Shown piece by piece: positions 49,768 to 60,919 of a stretch of DNA of 64,000 nucleotides. The notes under the pieces were generated by a model. It saw only the letters and a program-made list of their open reading frames with translations, made no database searches and was not told the DNA's origin. The position numbers and the translations under genes were made by a program. Numbering within the stretch: position 1 is the stretch's first letter; every line of letters starts with the position of its first letter. Origin of the DNA: Circinella minor (Eukaryota > Mucoromycota > Mucoromycetes > Mucorales > Lichtheimiaceae); NCBI GenBank assembly GCA_016758965.1, contig JAEPRB010000009.1:327056-391055 (forward strand). The letters are read 5' to 3'.

Positions 49768-50938
49768 TTAAAAATATAAAGATTTGCGTGGTAACATTGA
49801 CATAACGCCACCAACAAGTAAATAGCGTGTAGCAAACATGGCAACGAGTGCAGTTCCATACATAGCAGGACGATAGAAAGGACCAAGTTTAATCAAGATT
49901 TTAACTAAAGACAAAAAAAAGAATCCAATTAGTTCTTTATCTTCATATTACAAAGCCGATAAAATACAAACTTACTTGGTGGAGGAGCAAAAAGATAATT
50001 CAAATTAAGACCTGAACGAAGAGCACAAACATGCAATAAAGGTGAATGGAAGAAACCATAAACAAAGAATGATAATAAGGCCATATTAGGTGAAGCAGGT
50101 AAAACAAGGTAACGACCCGAATAAATCATGTAAATGGGGGCTATCAAAATCAACGCATGTTCTAAAGAATCGGATAATTGTTGTCAGTAAAAAACGAAAC
50201 TCCGCACATAATTTCTTTAAAAAGCTTATTTTTTTTTTTTAACTTTACCGGCAAAAAAATTAAAGGTTTCAAGGAATAAATCATGACCACGTAAATCAGG
50301 GAAAGCTAAAGCAGCATAACCACCCCATTGAGTATGTAAATAAATATTGAATAAAATCTTGGATACCAACTTTTCAGGAGCAGACATGACCGAGATTAAT
50401 AATAAAGCACCCATATGACAAGGTTGAAGCATAAAAAGACCTGTACCCCGAATCAATTTATGTGTCAATGTCAAACTTAATGAGCCAATCAATGAACCCA
50501 ATAAAAGCTTTTCAGTCCAACTTGCCGGGGCTGTGGGTACAAATGATGTCAAAAGTTTAAAGTTTAATGTATCTGGTCCAAGGGCTCGCATGAAAAAATA
50601 AGAAGCTGCAGATGCAAATGCACTTGATAAAAATACGATTTCAATGGCATGTTGTCTTGGATGAACATACCTTAATAAATACATAAAAAAAGAAGAAGAA
50701 AACGGAAGAAGAAAAAAAAAAGAAGAAGAGTGAATACCATATGCAATTTAGTCATAATAAATTATATACCTTACTAGGTTAAGTATGGTTTTATTTATTT
50801 CACTTACCAAGAACCCTTAACGGACTGACTCCAGTCATTGTCAATGGGTAATTCAGCAGCAACCTTTCGAATGAAACGTTCAAGACGATTAGCTACGGGA
50901 TCCCAAACATTACGAAGGAGACTAATTACTGGAGCCAT
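49768..50938 (-). CDS. TMEM164-family multipass membrane protein
   Basis: Four exons on the minus strand encode about 290 residues. Exon 1 (from 50938) reads MAPVISLLRNVWDPVANRLE and ends DNDWSQSVKGSW. Exon 2 has the membrane helices with the family block LFMLQPCHMGALLLISVM, then NIYLHTQWGGYAALAFPDL and the pair LFLETFNFFA/EHALILIAPIYMIYSG. Exon 3 ends HSPLLHVCALRSGLNLNYLF followed by APPP, and the last exon gives KLGPFYRPAMYGTALVAMF and ends MLPRKSLYF. The PCH motif and the later EH match the human TMEM164 layout, for which an acyl-transfer role in ether phospholipid synthesis has been proposed; whether the fungal protein does this is unknown. About seven to eight membrane segments are expected. 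Confidence 0.85.
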
Positions 50939-51744
50939 TTCGGAAGGGTTTTGAAATGGAGGGTGTCGTTTGAGGGAAGGAGAAAGAAAGAAAAGAAGAA
51001 AAAAAGATAATTCGTTCGAGAATTAAAAAAAAATGTTTTTTTTTTTCTTTCAGGCACAAAGAAATTTAAATCTCAGGGCATCGATTTCACCCAATATTTG
51101 TGTGAGCCTGTCAATTTTAGTGTGGAGTTATAATAAAATGAAATTTCATTGGATCCATCTTTGATGAGAGCTTATTGGATGCTTTTTCTTTTTTGTCGAT
51201 CCTCCTTACAACTTTATAAACTGTCAAAAAGGGCATAATTTATTATTATTATTGAGACAACATTATGCCCCCCCCCCCAATTGAAATTTTACAGGCAAAG
51301 TTTCTTTTACTCATCTATAAGAAAAGATATCGTTTCTATTAAAGCTTGTGTTTAACTTTCTGTGATTCGTATTCAGACAAGTTACCCATTTTTTTTTCTA
51401 GTAATGCTCTTCTTCCAAATATTCATCCAGCGCTGTTTTCTACGTAAACGATGCTGTAAGGAAAGTACGTAATGTGACATAAAATATCTCAAGTCTTGTT
51501 TACCCTATAAAAAATATCTAGTTTTATTACATAATCAATGAATAAATAAAGCAATATTCTTAATGATGACGTTTGACATCTAAATTATTATTTAAATCGT
51601 AGTATACATATTCAATAATTTGAGAATGAATGGAAAAAAAAAGACGTCTTTATTAAATATTTTTATTAACAGTTCTTTACATACTTATAAATGAGACCGA
51701 ACAAAGAAAAATAAAAAATAAAACAAAGAGTCGTTTTTCTTTTA
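50939..51744. other. Intergenic, no gene recognised
   Basis: It holds the promoter of the TMEM164-family gene and the 3' flank of the next gene. There is a purine-rich tract at about 50975-51005 and a C10-11 run near 51270. No coding signal was seen. Confidence 0.5.
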
Positions 51745-54480
51745 CTATAAGTTGTCGTTATTGTTATTGGTTTCTTGTGTAATTTCAATAACCTTATTTC
51801 TTTTAAGATTAAATTTAACCACACGTTTTGGAGAAGATGATATTGTTGTTGTGGATGATGAAGATGCTGTTGTGGATGATGATAATGATAATGGTGATGA
51901 TGTAGTATTATGATTATTAGTAGTAGTAGTAGGAGTAATATTGTTATTTTTTACACGCATAGTACTATTGGATGTCATTTTGGAAGACGATGTAGTGGAT
52001 GATTGTAATTTTTGTTCTGCTGCCAATTGACGTCTTCTTCTTACTTCATTAGCACCTTCTTCCATCATTTTTTTTCTTGCAATCGTTCTTGCTTCTCTTG
52101 CTTCCCTTTCTTCTCGTACACGCCATACTTTAATTTGTTGAGCACGTTTTGCTTCTCTTTTTCTTTTTTCTTGCATCGTTAGTCGAGGGGGTGCTGGGTC
52201 GTCTTCTTCTTCTTCTTCCTTTTCTTCTCCTTTGGTTAATTTCTTTTCCTTTTCATTTACTTTTTTAGCCATCGGTACATCCGCTTCTCGTGTTTTTGAT
52301 GAGGTAAATCGATGACCTGTGATAAAACCTGCTTTGGGGTTCTGTGCAGGTGATGAAGGTCGTGGTACAAGACTAGATCGTTTTACAACTGGTGATGAGG
52401 GTCGTGGTACATGGCTTGCTCGATTTACAACTGGTGATGAGGGTCGTGGTACATGGCTTGATCGATTCATAGCTGGCGATGAAGGTCGTGGAACATGACT
52501 AGATCGATTAACCACTGGTGATGAAGGTCGTGGTGGTAATGTGGATGCTGATGTTGTAGAGGATCGATTACCATTCACTGGTAATGATTGTACCAATGCA
52601 GGTGATACAGGTCGATGTTGCATTCCAAGCTTTGTAGATGTTGATGATGAGGGTGTTGGACGTATAATAGTTGGTGATTTATGTTGCTGCTGTTTCTGTT
52701 GTTTTATAGCTTCTTTTTGTTTTTCTATACCAGTTGCTGATAACTTAGCTGTCAACGAAACAGTAGGTCGAGTAATGACACCTGATGCTTTACTAGAGGT
52801 TCGTTTAGTAGTAGTCATTGATGTAGAGCTGGATTTTCGAATAGGAATTCTGCTGGATGAAGTGGATGAAGAAGGCGATAATGGAAGTCTAGTACTAAAG
52901 CTGGATGAAGGTGATAGTACTACAGATGGAGTCAATTCCTCTTCAGTTATATCTGACTTAATGAATGATGATGTCGTGATATTGTTAACAGAAGAAACCG
53001 ATTCTAAATCTTCTTCTTTTTCCTGTTCAATAACAATTGGTTCTTTTATAGTTTCTGTTGTGAACCCAGCTAATAAAAACCCCTGATTGTCTTTGTTGTC
53101 GTCAATGAATAATGAATTTTCTTTTTTGTTTTCCGCAGTAATAGATGTTGAAATAATTAGTTTTTCTCTTTCTTCTTTTGTTTGTATAGCAGTAGCCAAA
53201 GTTGCTGTAATTAATTCTTCCTCTTCTTGCTGTTTTGTAGTAATCAAAGTTGCTTTAACCGGTCTTTCCTTTATTTCTTCTTTTTCTTCTTCTGATTTTT
53301 CAGTGGTAAGTGAAGGTGTAAGAACTAATTCGTCGTTTTCTTCCTCTTGTTGATCAGTTGTGGTCGATGTCGAAATAATAGGTCCCTTTTCTTCTTCTTC
53401 TGAATTTTCAGTGGTAAGTGAAGGTGTAAGAACTAATTCGTCGTTTTCTTCCTCTTGTTGATCACTTGTGGTCGATGTCGAAATAATTGATTCCTTTTTT
53501 TCTTCTTCTGACTTTTCAATAGTAACCTGGGATTGTGTAAGTAATTCTTTCTCGTTTTCAGGGACTGAGTGAATAGCAAGCTCGTCAACCGATGTAGTGA
53601 GTGGCGTTTCGTTTTGTTCCTTTTGATTCAATTCACTTTTGGGTAATGAAAAAGATTCTGGTTCTTGTTGATCAATTATAGAAGCGTTAAAAGATAATGA
53701 AGATGACTTGTTTTCCGAATAGGATACAGTGGCAGTTGTATTGAATGTGTCAAGTGAGGTAGAAGCAGAATTAAGATCTACTCGTATCTTTTCTTCCTCT
53801 TCTTGTTCTTGTTCTTGCTCAGCAGATATGCTAAATGCTGTTTCTTCTGCTGCTGCTGTTGTTGTAGTAGTAGACACGTCGGGTGAAGAAAATAAGCCTT
53901 CTGTATTATCCGAAAGTGTTGTAACAGTTGATGTTGAAGAAATGGATTCTGATATTAATACTGTAATTGGTTTTTGTTCTTTTGGTTCTTCTGCTTGGTG
54001 ATGATGATGATGTTTAAAGCTGGTATCAGGAGTTGTAGAAATGAATTCTTGCTGTTGTTGTGGTGGTGGTGGTATTTGCTCTTCTTGATTTATTATGGAA
54101 ATAGGTGACTCAATGATTGGTACATATGATGTCAATAGAGTTGATTGCTGATTATTTGAATGCTCTGGTTGAATGATTACATCAGGAGTAGCACTCGTAG
54201 TGGATACTTGACAAGGTGCAGAATAAGCTTTTAAACGTCTTAATGACGATATAGGTGAAATAAGAAAAATATGTGAATTATAAATACCGCGTGCCGTTGC
54301 AGTTCTTGCTACAGGCAAGCGTTGATCAACCGTACGCAAACTTTGGCTTGCAATGGGAAAAAATATTTGAATTGGATTTCTCACATAAGAAAATGAATTA
54401 GTGTTATAAACGACGGCGTTGTTGTCTTGATTGTTATTTGAATCAGTAATATTCGTCGTCGTCGTCGTATTTATTATCAT
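51745..54480 (-). CDS. Large low-complexity Ser/Thr/Glu-rich protein with PRPSSP repeats
   Basis: A single 911-codon exon with no internal stop. The N-terminal third is Thr/Ser/Gln-rich. The middle is acidic with direct repeats of TTDQQEEENDELVLTPSLTT. Residues about 600-720 carry five spaced copies of PRPSSPxxxxSSHV, a basic Ser-Pro module. Near the C-terminus a charged helical stretch, MQEKRKREAKRAQQIKVWRV then EEREAREARTIARKKMMEEG, should form a coiled coil, followed by Ser/Thr/Asn runs and a basic end (KRVVKFNLKRNKVIEITQE). No enzyme domain, signal peptide or membrane segment was seen. Basic Ser-Pro arrays with a charged helix are seen in cytoskeleton-associated proteins, but that is only a guess. 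Long antisense frames are shadows of the codon bias. Confidence 0.75.
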   Translation of the reverse strand: MIINTTTTTNITDSNNNQDNNAVVYNTNSFSYVRNPIQIFFPIASQSLRTVDQRLPVARTATARGIYNSHIFLISPISSLRRLKAYSAPCQVSTTSATPDVIIQPEHSNNQQSTLLTSYVPIIESPISIINQEEQIPPPPQQQQEFISTTPDTSFKHHHHHQAEEPKEQKPITVLISESISSTSTVTTLSDNTEGLFSSPDVSTTTTTAAAEETAFSISAEQEQEQEEEEKIRVDLNSASTSLDTFNTTATVSYSENKSSSLSFNASIIDQQEPESFSLPKSELNQKEQNETPLTTSVDELAIHSVPENEKELLTQSQVTIEKSEEEKKESIISTSTTSDQQEEENDELVLTPSLTTENSEEEEKGPIISTSTTTDQQEEENDELVLTPSLTTEKSEEEKEEIKERPVKATLITTKQQEEEELITATLATAIQTKEEREKLIISTSITAENKKENSLFIDDNKDNQGFLLAGFTTETIKEPIVIEQEKEEDLESVSSVNNITTSSFIKSDITEEELTPSVVLSPSSSFSTRLPLSPSSSTSSSRIPIRKSSSTSMTTTKRTSSKASGVITRPTVSLTAKLSATGIEKQKEAIKQQKQQQHKSPTIIRPTPSSSTSTKLGMQHRPVSPALVQSLPVNGNRSSTTSASTLPPRPSSPVVNRSSHVPRPSSPAMNRSSHVPRPSSPVVNRASHVPRPSSPVVKRSSLVPRPSSPAQNPKAGFITGHRFTSSKTREADVPMAKKVNEKEKKLTKGEEKEEEEEDDPAPPRLTMQEKRKREAKRAQQIKVWRVREEREAREARTIARKKMMEEGANEVRRRRQLAAEQKLQSSTTSSSKMTSNSTMRVKNNNITPTTTTNNHNTTSSPLSLSSSTTASSSSTTTISSSPKRVVKFNLKRNKVIEITQETNNNNDNL

Positions 54481-56324
54481 GTAATTCTCGAGATGACTAC
54501 CTTTTTTTTATTGTTATTTTTGGTAAAAAGAATGAATAAGTTCAAAAAAAAAAAAAAAGAAGGAACGGGGCTTGAGTTGAAATATATATAATATATGTTT
54601 ATATATATATAAGCACAGGCTATTTTGGGGCTCTCCACAAGCTTTCCTTTTATATATGAAAAGCTTGTGCGTGTAAAAAAATCAGCACAAAAGCAAAAAA
54701 AACTGGTATTTATAATATGACCAAGGAAAGTAAACTTTTATATAAGAAGAAATAAAAAGGGGAGGTGGGGCTGAAGGAAGTAAAAAATATCCCCTGTTTT
54801 TATTATGACCCCCTCTTTTTTTTGTGCTTCTCTTTTGTACTGTTCTTCCATGACACTTCGTCGGGCAATGGAATTTTTTATTTTATTTTGTCAGTAGGAG
54901 AGAATATATATGCAGAATTTTTACTAAAAAATGTGTCGGCTGCATATATTAATGCTCTTCTATACCATCAGGTGCCTCTATATAAAGATCCTTGTAACCA
55001 GGTTACATAATATCGATCGTCTTCTTTCAAGTCGTACATACATTTCTCCTTTTTATTTTTATTGTTACTGCTATACTACAAGTGAGATATCTGTCACAAA
55101 AGAATTTTATATATAACTTTTTAGCACTATATCCTCAATTAAAACAAATGCATTACATGTCTTTTTTTTTTTCGTTTATGCAATTTTTTTTTATCTAGAG
55201 CAGTATACAGACGTTGCCCAGTATATGAACAAGTATATCCCACATATTTATTTATTGGTAAGAGATGTTTTTTATATAAGTTATATATTTTGACATCATA
55301 TAAAATTTATTCTTCCTTTTTCACAAAATCAAATGATGGCCATTGTTGTAATAATAAATATCGCCGTTCTTTGATAGAACAATAAATTAACAGCTATTAA
55401 GAAATGCTATCGTTATCTCACCTCTACTTCTAGGTTAGATAAAAAGCGAGTGGGACAGAGAATGCTTCAAGGTTTTTACTGTTGGACAATGATTGCCTTT
55501 TCTTTTTGAGAATAACGGAACAAAAACATAGTGAGCTATATAAGTAAAAATATAGAATAAGTTCGAAATGATTTAATATTTCTATTTAAACAGAAAATAA
55601 TGGAGTATTTTGTATCTTATGATAAAGCTTAAGTTTACAGAAAAAAAACTGCAGAGTAATTGTTGTCCAGTCGTAGAGAATTTGTGCCATTGATCTCTAG
55701 TTGAAAACTATTTTTGTTCAAGAAATAGAATCTTACAGAGCAGATTTTTCTATGCCTCTATTTAGAGTTAAAGGGATCGAGGGGGGGAAGCTTGCAATTT
55801 AATGTATTACTGCATAATTATGGTTATAACTTTATTATCAATAACAAACTAGAAGTAGACTTAAAGTTAACTTTCTCACATTTTGATATACACTGCAAAT
55901 GAAAAAAAAAATGATCCTTTTGTTATAATCTTTAATTTCAATTTATAAGTTTACATTAATATAAGGTATGTGGTATGTAAATAGTTATATATTTCTACTT
56001 TAAAAACTTGTTGCTGTTAAAAACATTGCCATCTATCACTACGCATTCTAGCTGTTGACATATTTTCTCTTCTTGTGCTTCTAAGATACATTTGGCCACC
56101 CACATTGTTTGTAAATTTGTAGTCTTTCTTTAAGCAAATCGTCAAAATGTATACTATCGTCAAAGAACTAAAATTATGACGATATTGTTTGAGTAAAAAG
56201 AAGCATTATATAGAGAAAGTATAAATATTGTAATAAATCATGAAAAATGGTGATTGAGCAAGCGAGCCTTTTTTATTATAATAATTATAGCACATAAGAT
56301 TGCTATTACGTAGTAAAAAATTGA
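54481..56324. other. Intergenic, no gene recognised
   Basis: It contains the promoter of the large low-complexity gene (a long A run at about 54545-54558) and AT-rich DNA. Frames at 54765-55116 have no recognisable features. Homology to the left inverted-duplication arm begins at about 56325. Confidence 0.5.
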
Positions 56325-57109
56325 GCTACGTCAAAATAAACCAGAGTACGATTAGCTACCGTCGATTCCCACAGCAAATGTTTATAATATAATGTGAACA
56401 ATGAACGAAAAAAATGTATTTCACCTCTTTTTCTTGTTATTTTTAAGCTTTAGCTTCAACAAAGATACCAAAAAGTAGGTATCATCAAGCAATTTGGTGA
56501 TTATTCCAATATGGAGAAACTTGGTGCAGCATATTATTTGTCTTTCTAATTGAGCTACTATGTTAAACAGCTGCATGTATATATGTCTTTATATTAAACT
56601 TCACTTTTGCAATAATATTTATAAATTACAACTTTGCCAAAGATTTAATATCTAGTATATTAGCACTATATACATTTTTTTTTTGTTTATTATCCGGACA
56701 CCACAGAAATAAATGAACAAATATGATAACCTTTCTTAAAGATAATATAACGTAGTATTTTTGCTACTACATGTTGATCCAGATCGCTTACTAATAATGG
56801 TAAACAGGCCAAGAGACGCAACAATACTGTCTCGAATGTAGACAGTGTAGTAATGTCTATTGTTTTACCCACGAATAATGCCATGGAGATACATCCCAAA
56901 TCTACTATTTCCTTTTTTATCCAAAATATACGAATTTGGAAAATTGATAGTTCCAGCATAATTCCAAGATATCTTGGCTCCCCATTAACAATAATAATGG
57001 TACACAAACGCAAGGGCGCCAAGCGAATCGACCGGATATAAATATCACAATAAATTTTGTTCCAGTTTTATTTTCTTTACCTCACAAAAAATTACAATAA
57101 TAGCAAATT
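56325..57109. repeat. Upstream region of copy B, homologous to that of copy A
   Basis: Patchy inverted homology to 1808-2690: AATGTTTATAATATAATGTG with ATGAACGAAAAAAA, the AGCTTCAACAAAG block at 56452-56464, and the block encoding antisense LELSIFQIRIFWIKKE and MALFVGKT at 56868-56965. It probably includes the promoter of the copy B gene. Confidence 0.7.
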
Positions 57110-58592
57110 ATGGATTACAAAGCTCCTCTTTTACCTTCAAATACAACAGTAACATTCAATGATAATGAATGCTATCGTCATCGACGTCTATCAAAATGGG
57201 CTATTACTCTCAGTGTAATTGCTTTAACCTGTACTTTCTTGTCAGGTTATTCTCATTATCGTTCTATAAATAATGAGTCATGTACCATTACTACATCGTC
57301 TACATTTGTGGGACAAGAAGATCAATCAGTAGGAGCCTTATTGGAAAGTACATTATCGTCAAATGGTTATTGGTGTCCCCAGCCTTCTGATTCATGGGAA
57401 ACAGTTGCCTCCGAATTCACTGTTCCTGCATCAGTTTATCAAGGATTGGATATTCAACAAAAAGTTTCAAAACATGTTAATTTTCAGGTATATGAAATAA
57501 CACGATTGTTTTGCTTTTGTAAAAATAATAATAATTGGGATCTAACTTTATTTTTACTATTATTTCTTTTCATAATAATTAGACCGGTTATGCCAACGTT
57601 GTTGTTGACGACACTATTCAAGAAACAACAGTGCATATTGATTTGTCGTTTTATAATCCTGATGACCAAGAATTTGTTGAAATTCGAACAGAAGAAAGAA
57701 AATCAGAGGGTTTGCTTTTCTTAGTTATTGATGTAAGTTTTTTTTTTCTTTTTCTTTCAGTATATTCCCATTACTTTTACTTTCGTCTCGAATAAAAGGC
57801 TCTAATATACAAAAGTTTACATTTATACGTATAAAAAAACATTATAGCTTAAGCATCCACACCCTGTAGATAATTATCGTATCTGTTTGAAGGCCGATGT
57901 GACAGTAACACTTTCTTCCTCATCAGTTTTGAACACGCTTACTCTTTCGCTTCCTAATGACGTAATTACCGTCCATGGTGATGACAATCCAGTTTTTTCT
58001 AGTTTAGTTTTGAGAACTGCCAATGGTCGTATTACAACAACCGAATTTGTTACCAGTAATAGTATTGTATTGTCAACTGCAAATGGTGGTATCCAAACAA
58101 GTGGCTTGCGTGGAACCAATATTGAACTTTCGACTGCTAATGGTTATATTGATGCCAATATCGATTCTCTGTCCGGTAACTTGATTGCATCTTCTGCTAA
58201 TGCAAATATTGATATTAATATTGCCACCATCTCTGGAACCTCAAGCGAAGTAAAAGTTACTACAGTTAATGCAAATATCGATGTATCTCTGGTAAGTAAT
58301 CTTAAGACAATGATCATTACTTCTTTTGTATAGAAAAAAAGAATATGATACTCACAATGAATATGTGTATGTTATTTTATACTAGCCTGATGCATTTGAA
58401 ACTTCATTTGATCTTTCAACTGTAGTTGGACATAATAAGATCCAAAGCAATGACCATCCAGAAAAAATTCATTACAAAGGATCTCATAATGGTCGCCATG
58501 TTCAGGGTTACTATGGTGATAACAAACAGCAAACTGAAAATGCTGTAAAAGTATCATCTGTCTCTGGACGCTCTTCGGTAGTTTTCGTTTAA
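57110..58592 (+). CDS. Single-pass membrane protein with extracytoplasmic TANG beta-repeats (copy B)
   Basis: Paralogue of the gene at 304-1807. Exons 57110-57487, 57583-57732, 57848-58291 and 58386-58592 give about 392 residues; exons 2, 3 and 4 have exactly the lengths of those in copy A and exon 1 is one codon longer. The membrane segment is RRLSKWAITLSVIALTCTFL. Exon 2 reads TGYANVVVDDTIQETTVHID and onward. The repeats LRTANGRITTTEF, LSTANGGIQTSGL and LSTANGYIDAN are kept, but the last two units have lost the Gly (SSANANIDIN, TTVNANIDVS), so the repeat array has diverged at one end. The tail has HNGRHVQGYYGDNKQQTEN where copy A is more basic. Intact by eye; function unknown. Confidence 0.82.
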
Positions 58593-59096
58593 AGAATAAA
58601 TATATATAACTTTTTTACTTGTTTTTTTGATAATCAAATAAAATACTGTACTCTTTAATATTCTTCTAATTATTTTTTCATCTTATGATGACTTTTACGG
58701 ATTAAAACTAGCCTTTGTCAGTATATTGTTTAATAATTAAACTCATAACACAGTTTATCCCTTTTATAAAAATATCAATTGAAAAATGAGTAGATGTCAT
58801 TTGGCCGAGTATTTTTTTTAATTCAAACAATAACAACACTATTTATAAGAGCTGATGAGCATTTTAAACATTATCCTGCTTATTTCAAACAGCCCAGTAA
58901 TAAACTATTATAAAGAGATCAAAGCAGCTAACTTCTTTGATTCTGCTCAATATCTCCTAAACTATCATGATAGTTGTAGCTACAAAAACTTAAAACTTAA
59001 CTATCACTGGCGGCGGAACACTGAATCTTACTGGCATTAATTTAAAATGGGGCTTTTTTTATTTACATTGGAAGATAACCATATACAAAAATAAAT
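58593..59096. other. Intergenic, no gene recognised
   Basis: 3' flank of copy B up to the left end of the 1.4-kb inverted-repeat element. The frame at 58855-59040 has no recognisable feature. Confidence 0.5.
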
Positions 59097-60510
59097 GGCT
59101 CGGATAACATGTCTGAGGCCGAGGGAATTAATTAATTAATTTTTTTGGATAAGTACTCTGAAGCGAAGCTTCAGGGTACTTTTCAATCTTATATTTGCAA
59201 TTTATTCCAAAACATATTTTTTTGGTACAAAATAATGAGATATGTAACTATTTATAAAAAAGAATATTAAAGTAATTAAGAATATAAAATTATATATAGA
59301 GTATATATGAACATGTAGCATAGAAGTGCTTGAATATTTATGACTGGTTATTATCGTTTTTGCATAATCGCCGATTGTATTTACCATTGCAGTTAATATG
59401 GCCACACAAGGAGCATGCTGATTTTTGACGATATTTAGGCAAACCGACTCTTAATTCCGTATTACTAGTACCAATTGATCGGAACAATTTGTTGCTGAAT
59501 AGAAGGAGAAACTTGTTGTTGAGGAGGGTGTGGTTGAGGAAGATGTTGTTGTGAATAAATTTGCTGCTGTGGATAGGTGTATTGGTATTATGAATAATTT
59601 TGTTGTAGATAAGAACGTTGTAAATGAGCTTGTTAGTATATATATGCTAATGAGAATAAATTTACGGAAGATGAGGTTGTATGGATGGCGGCTGTACTCA
59701 TTCTTCTATAGTTATATTCATATCATTATTAGTGTCTGCAACTGATGTCATGTCACTCACATGTAGATCAAACCTCCCGATTGTATTAAGCAACAAATAT
59801 TTTAGAGTAATTATACAAGGCAAAACCAAGTTACTATGTCCAATAGTAGCGATAGTGCTATCAATGTTTTCCTTGTTGCTATTTTCCACGAGTTGACCAA
59901 GTAGCATTACTTCTTCGACAGGTGGTGAGACAACACGTTCTTCAGTCTCAATTGTTGACTAAAGTATTGTGCTTGAAGATTCCGATTCATTTTGAATCTC
60001 TACATTCGATTGCTGTAAATTTGCACGGGGAGATTGATCAAGAGATTACCACGTTTTGATTCATCTTGATCTGTAGCAGTAGGTTGCTCAGCAGCACGCT
60101 GAAACATGTTTTGTATGTTGAGTTGGTTAGGGTCACCCCATCCACTTTTTTTGATTTGTTTTTTGGACGACCTGCATTATGAATAGGTGAATTCTTAGTT
60201 TTTTTTGGTCTGCAGGGACCTTTTTCGTTTGGAAGCAATGGTTTTTTTTTGAGTTTGGTTTTTTTGTTGGAATCATATTGAGTTATATTATATAGTAATG
60301 ACAAGATGGAACGTTTATCATGCAGCACCTGAATGTTTAATTTAAAGCCAGAATAGTTTCTAGTTATAAAGGCGGCACCAGCAAAAAGTATCACTGTACC
60401 TCTTTTCTCAATTGTTACACACGTAATCAAAGTGTATTTTCATTGGCAGACAGAGATCGTCAACCCCTTTTTTTATTGGAAGTTCACGCCTCAGACATGT
60501 TATCCGAGCC
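59097..60510. mobile_element. 1.4-kb DNA element with perfect 23-bp terminal inverted repeats
   Basis: The left end 59097-59119 (GGCTCGGATAACATGTCTGA, then GGC) is the exact reverse complement of 60488-60510. ATAAAT lies immediately outside the left end and, one base away, outside the right end (C-ATAAAT), a possible target duplication. Inside, decayed minus-strand coding pieces include KGPCRPKKTKNSPIHNAGRP (AT-hook-like), QNMFQRAAEQPTATDQDES, a Gln/Pro-rich stretch (QQQIYSQQHLPQPHPPQQQV) and a Cys-rich end (ACSLCGHINCNGKY, then NRRLC). The content resembles fungal MULE-type accessory proteins, but frames are broken, so the element is likely non-autonomous. Confidence 0.75.
59151..59181. repeat. 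Hairpin inside the element's left end
   Basis: AAGTACTCTGAAGC and GCTTCAGGGTACTT pair over 14 bp with one G-T, around a GAA loop. It lies about 30 bp inside the left terminal repeat. Confidence 0.7.
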
Positions 60511-60919
60511 CATAAATCGAGGCATTAAGATAATTGTAACTTTGTGTTACTAATTTAGCGTTTAGTACAACCATCACGAACATATGATGGATCATGAGGT
60601 TCGCTCTGTTATTGTAATAACAACAGCCTTTTTTTGTCAAATTTTCTATATTTCCGTATTTATATAATACTTTGCATAAAAGAAAAAATGTTATTATATG
60701 ACCAAAATCATCTTGTATTTTCTTTTTACGTATACAAAAGAAAAAAAAAAGTCGCTGTTATTGAACACAAGCTAAATATTCTTGGATAATATTACAAATT
60801 AAAACTATCACAGGTTTTATTTATTATAATATATAAAAGTATATCAATGTTAATGATACCGTTAAAAACAAATACAAATAAGTTCAAAAAAGTCAACACT
60901 GTACTACTAAATCTAAAGT
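60511..60919. other. Intergenic, no gene recognised
   Basis: AT-rich DNA between the inverted-repeat element and the transporter pseudogene. It presumably includes the old 3' flank of the pseudogene. Confidence 0.5.

Noticed and set aside
52541..54001. Plus-strand frames of 80-180 codons opposite the 911-residue gene
   Set aside because: Antisense shadows of a biased Ser/Glu/Thr coding sequence, with no domain and no splice logic.
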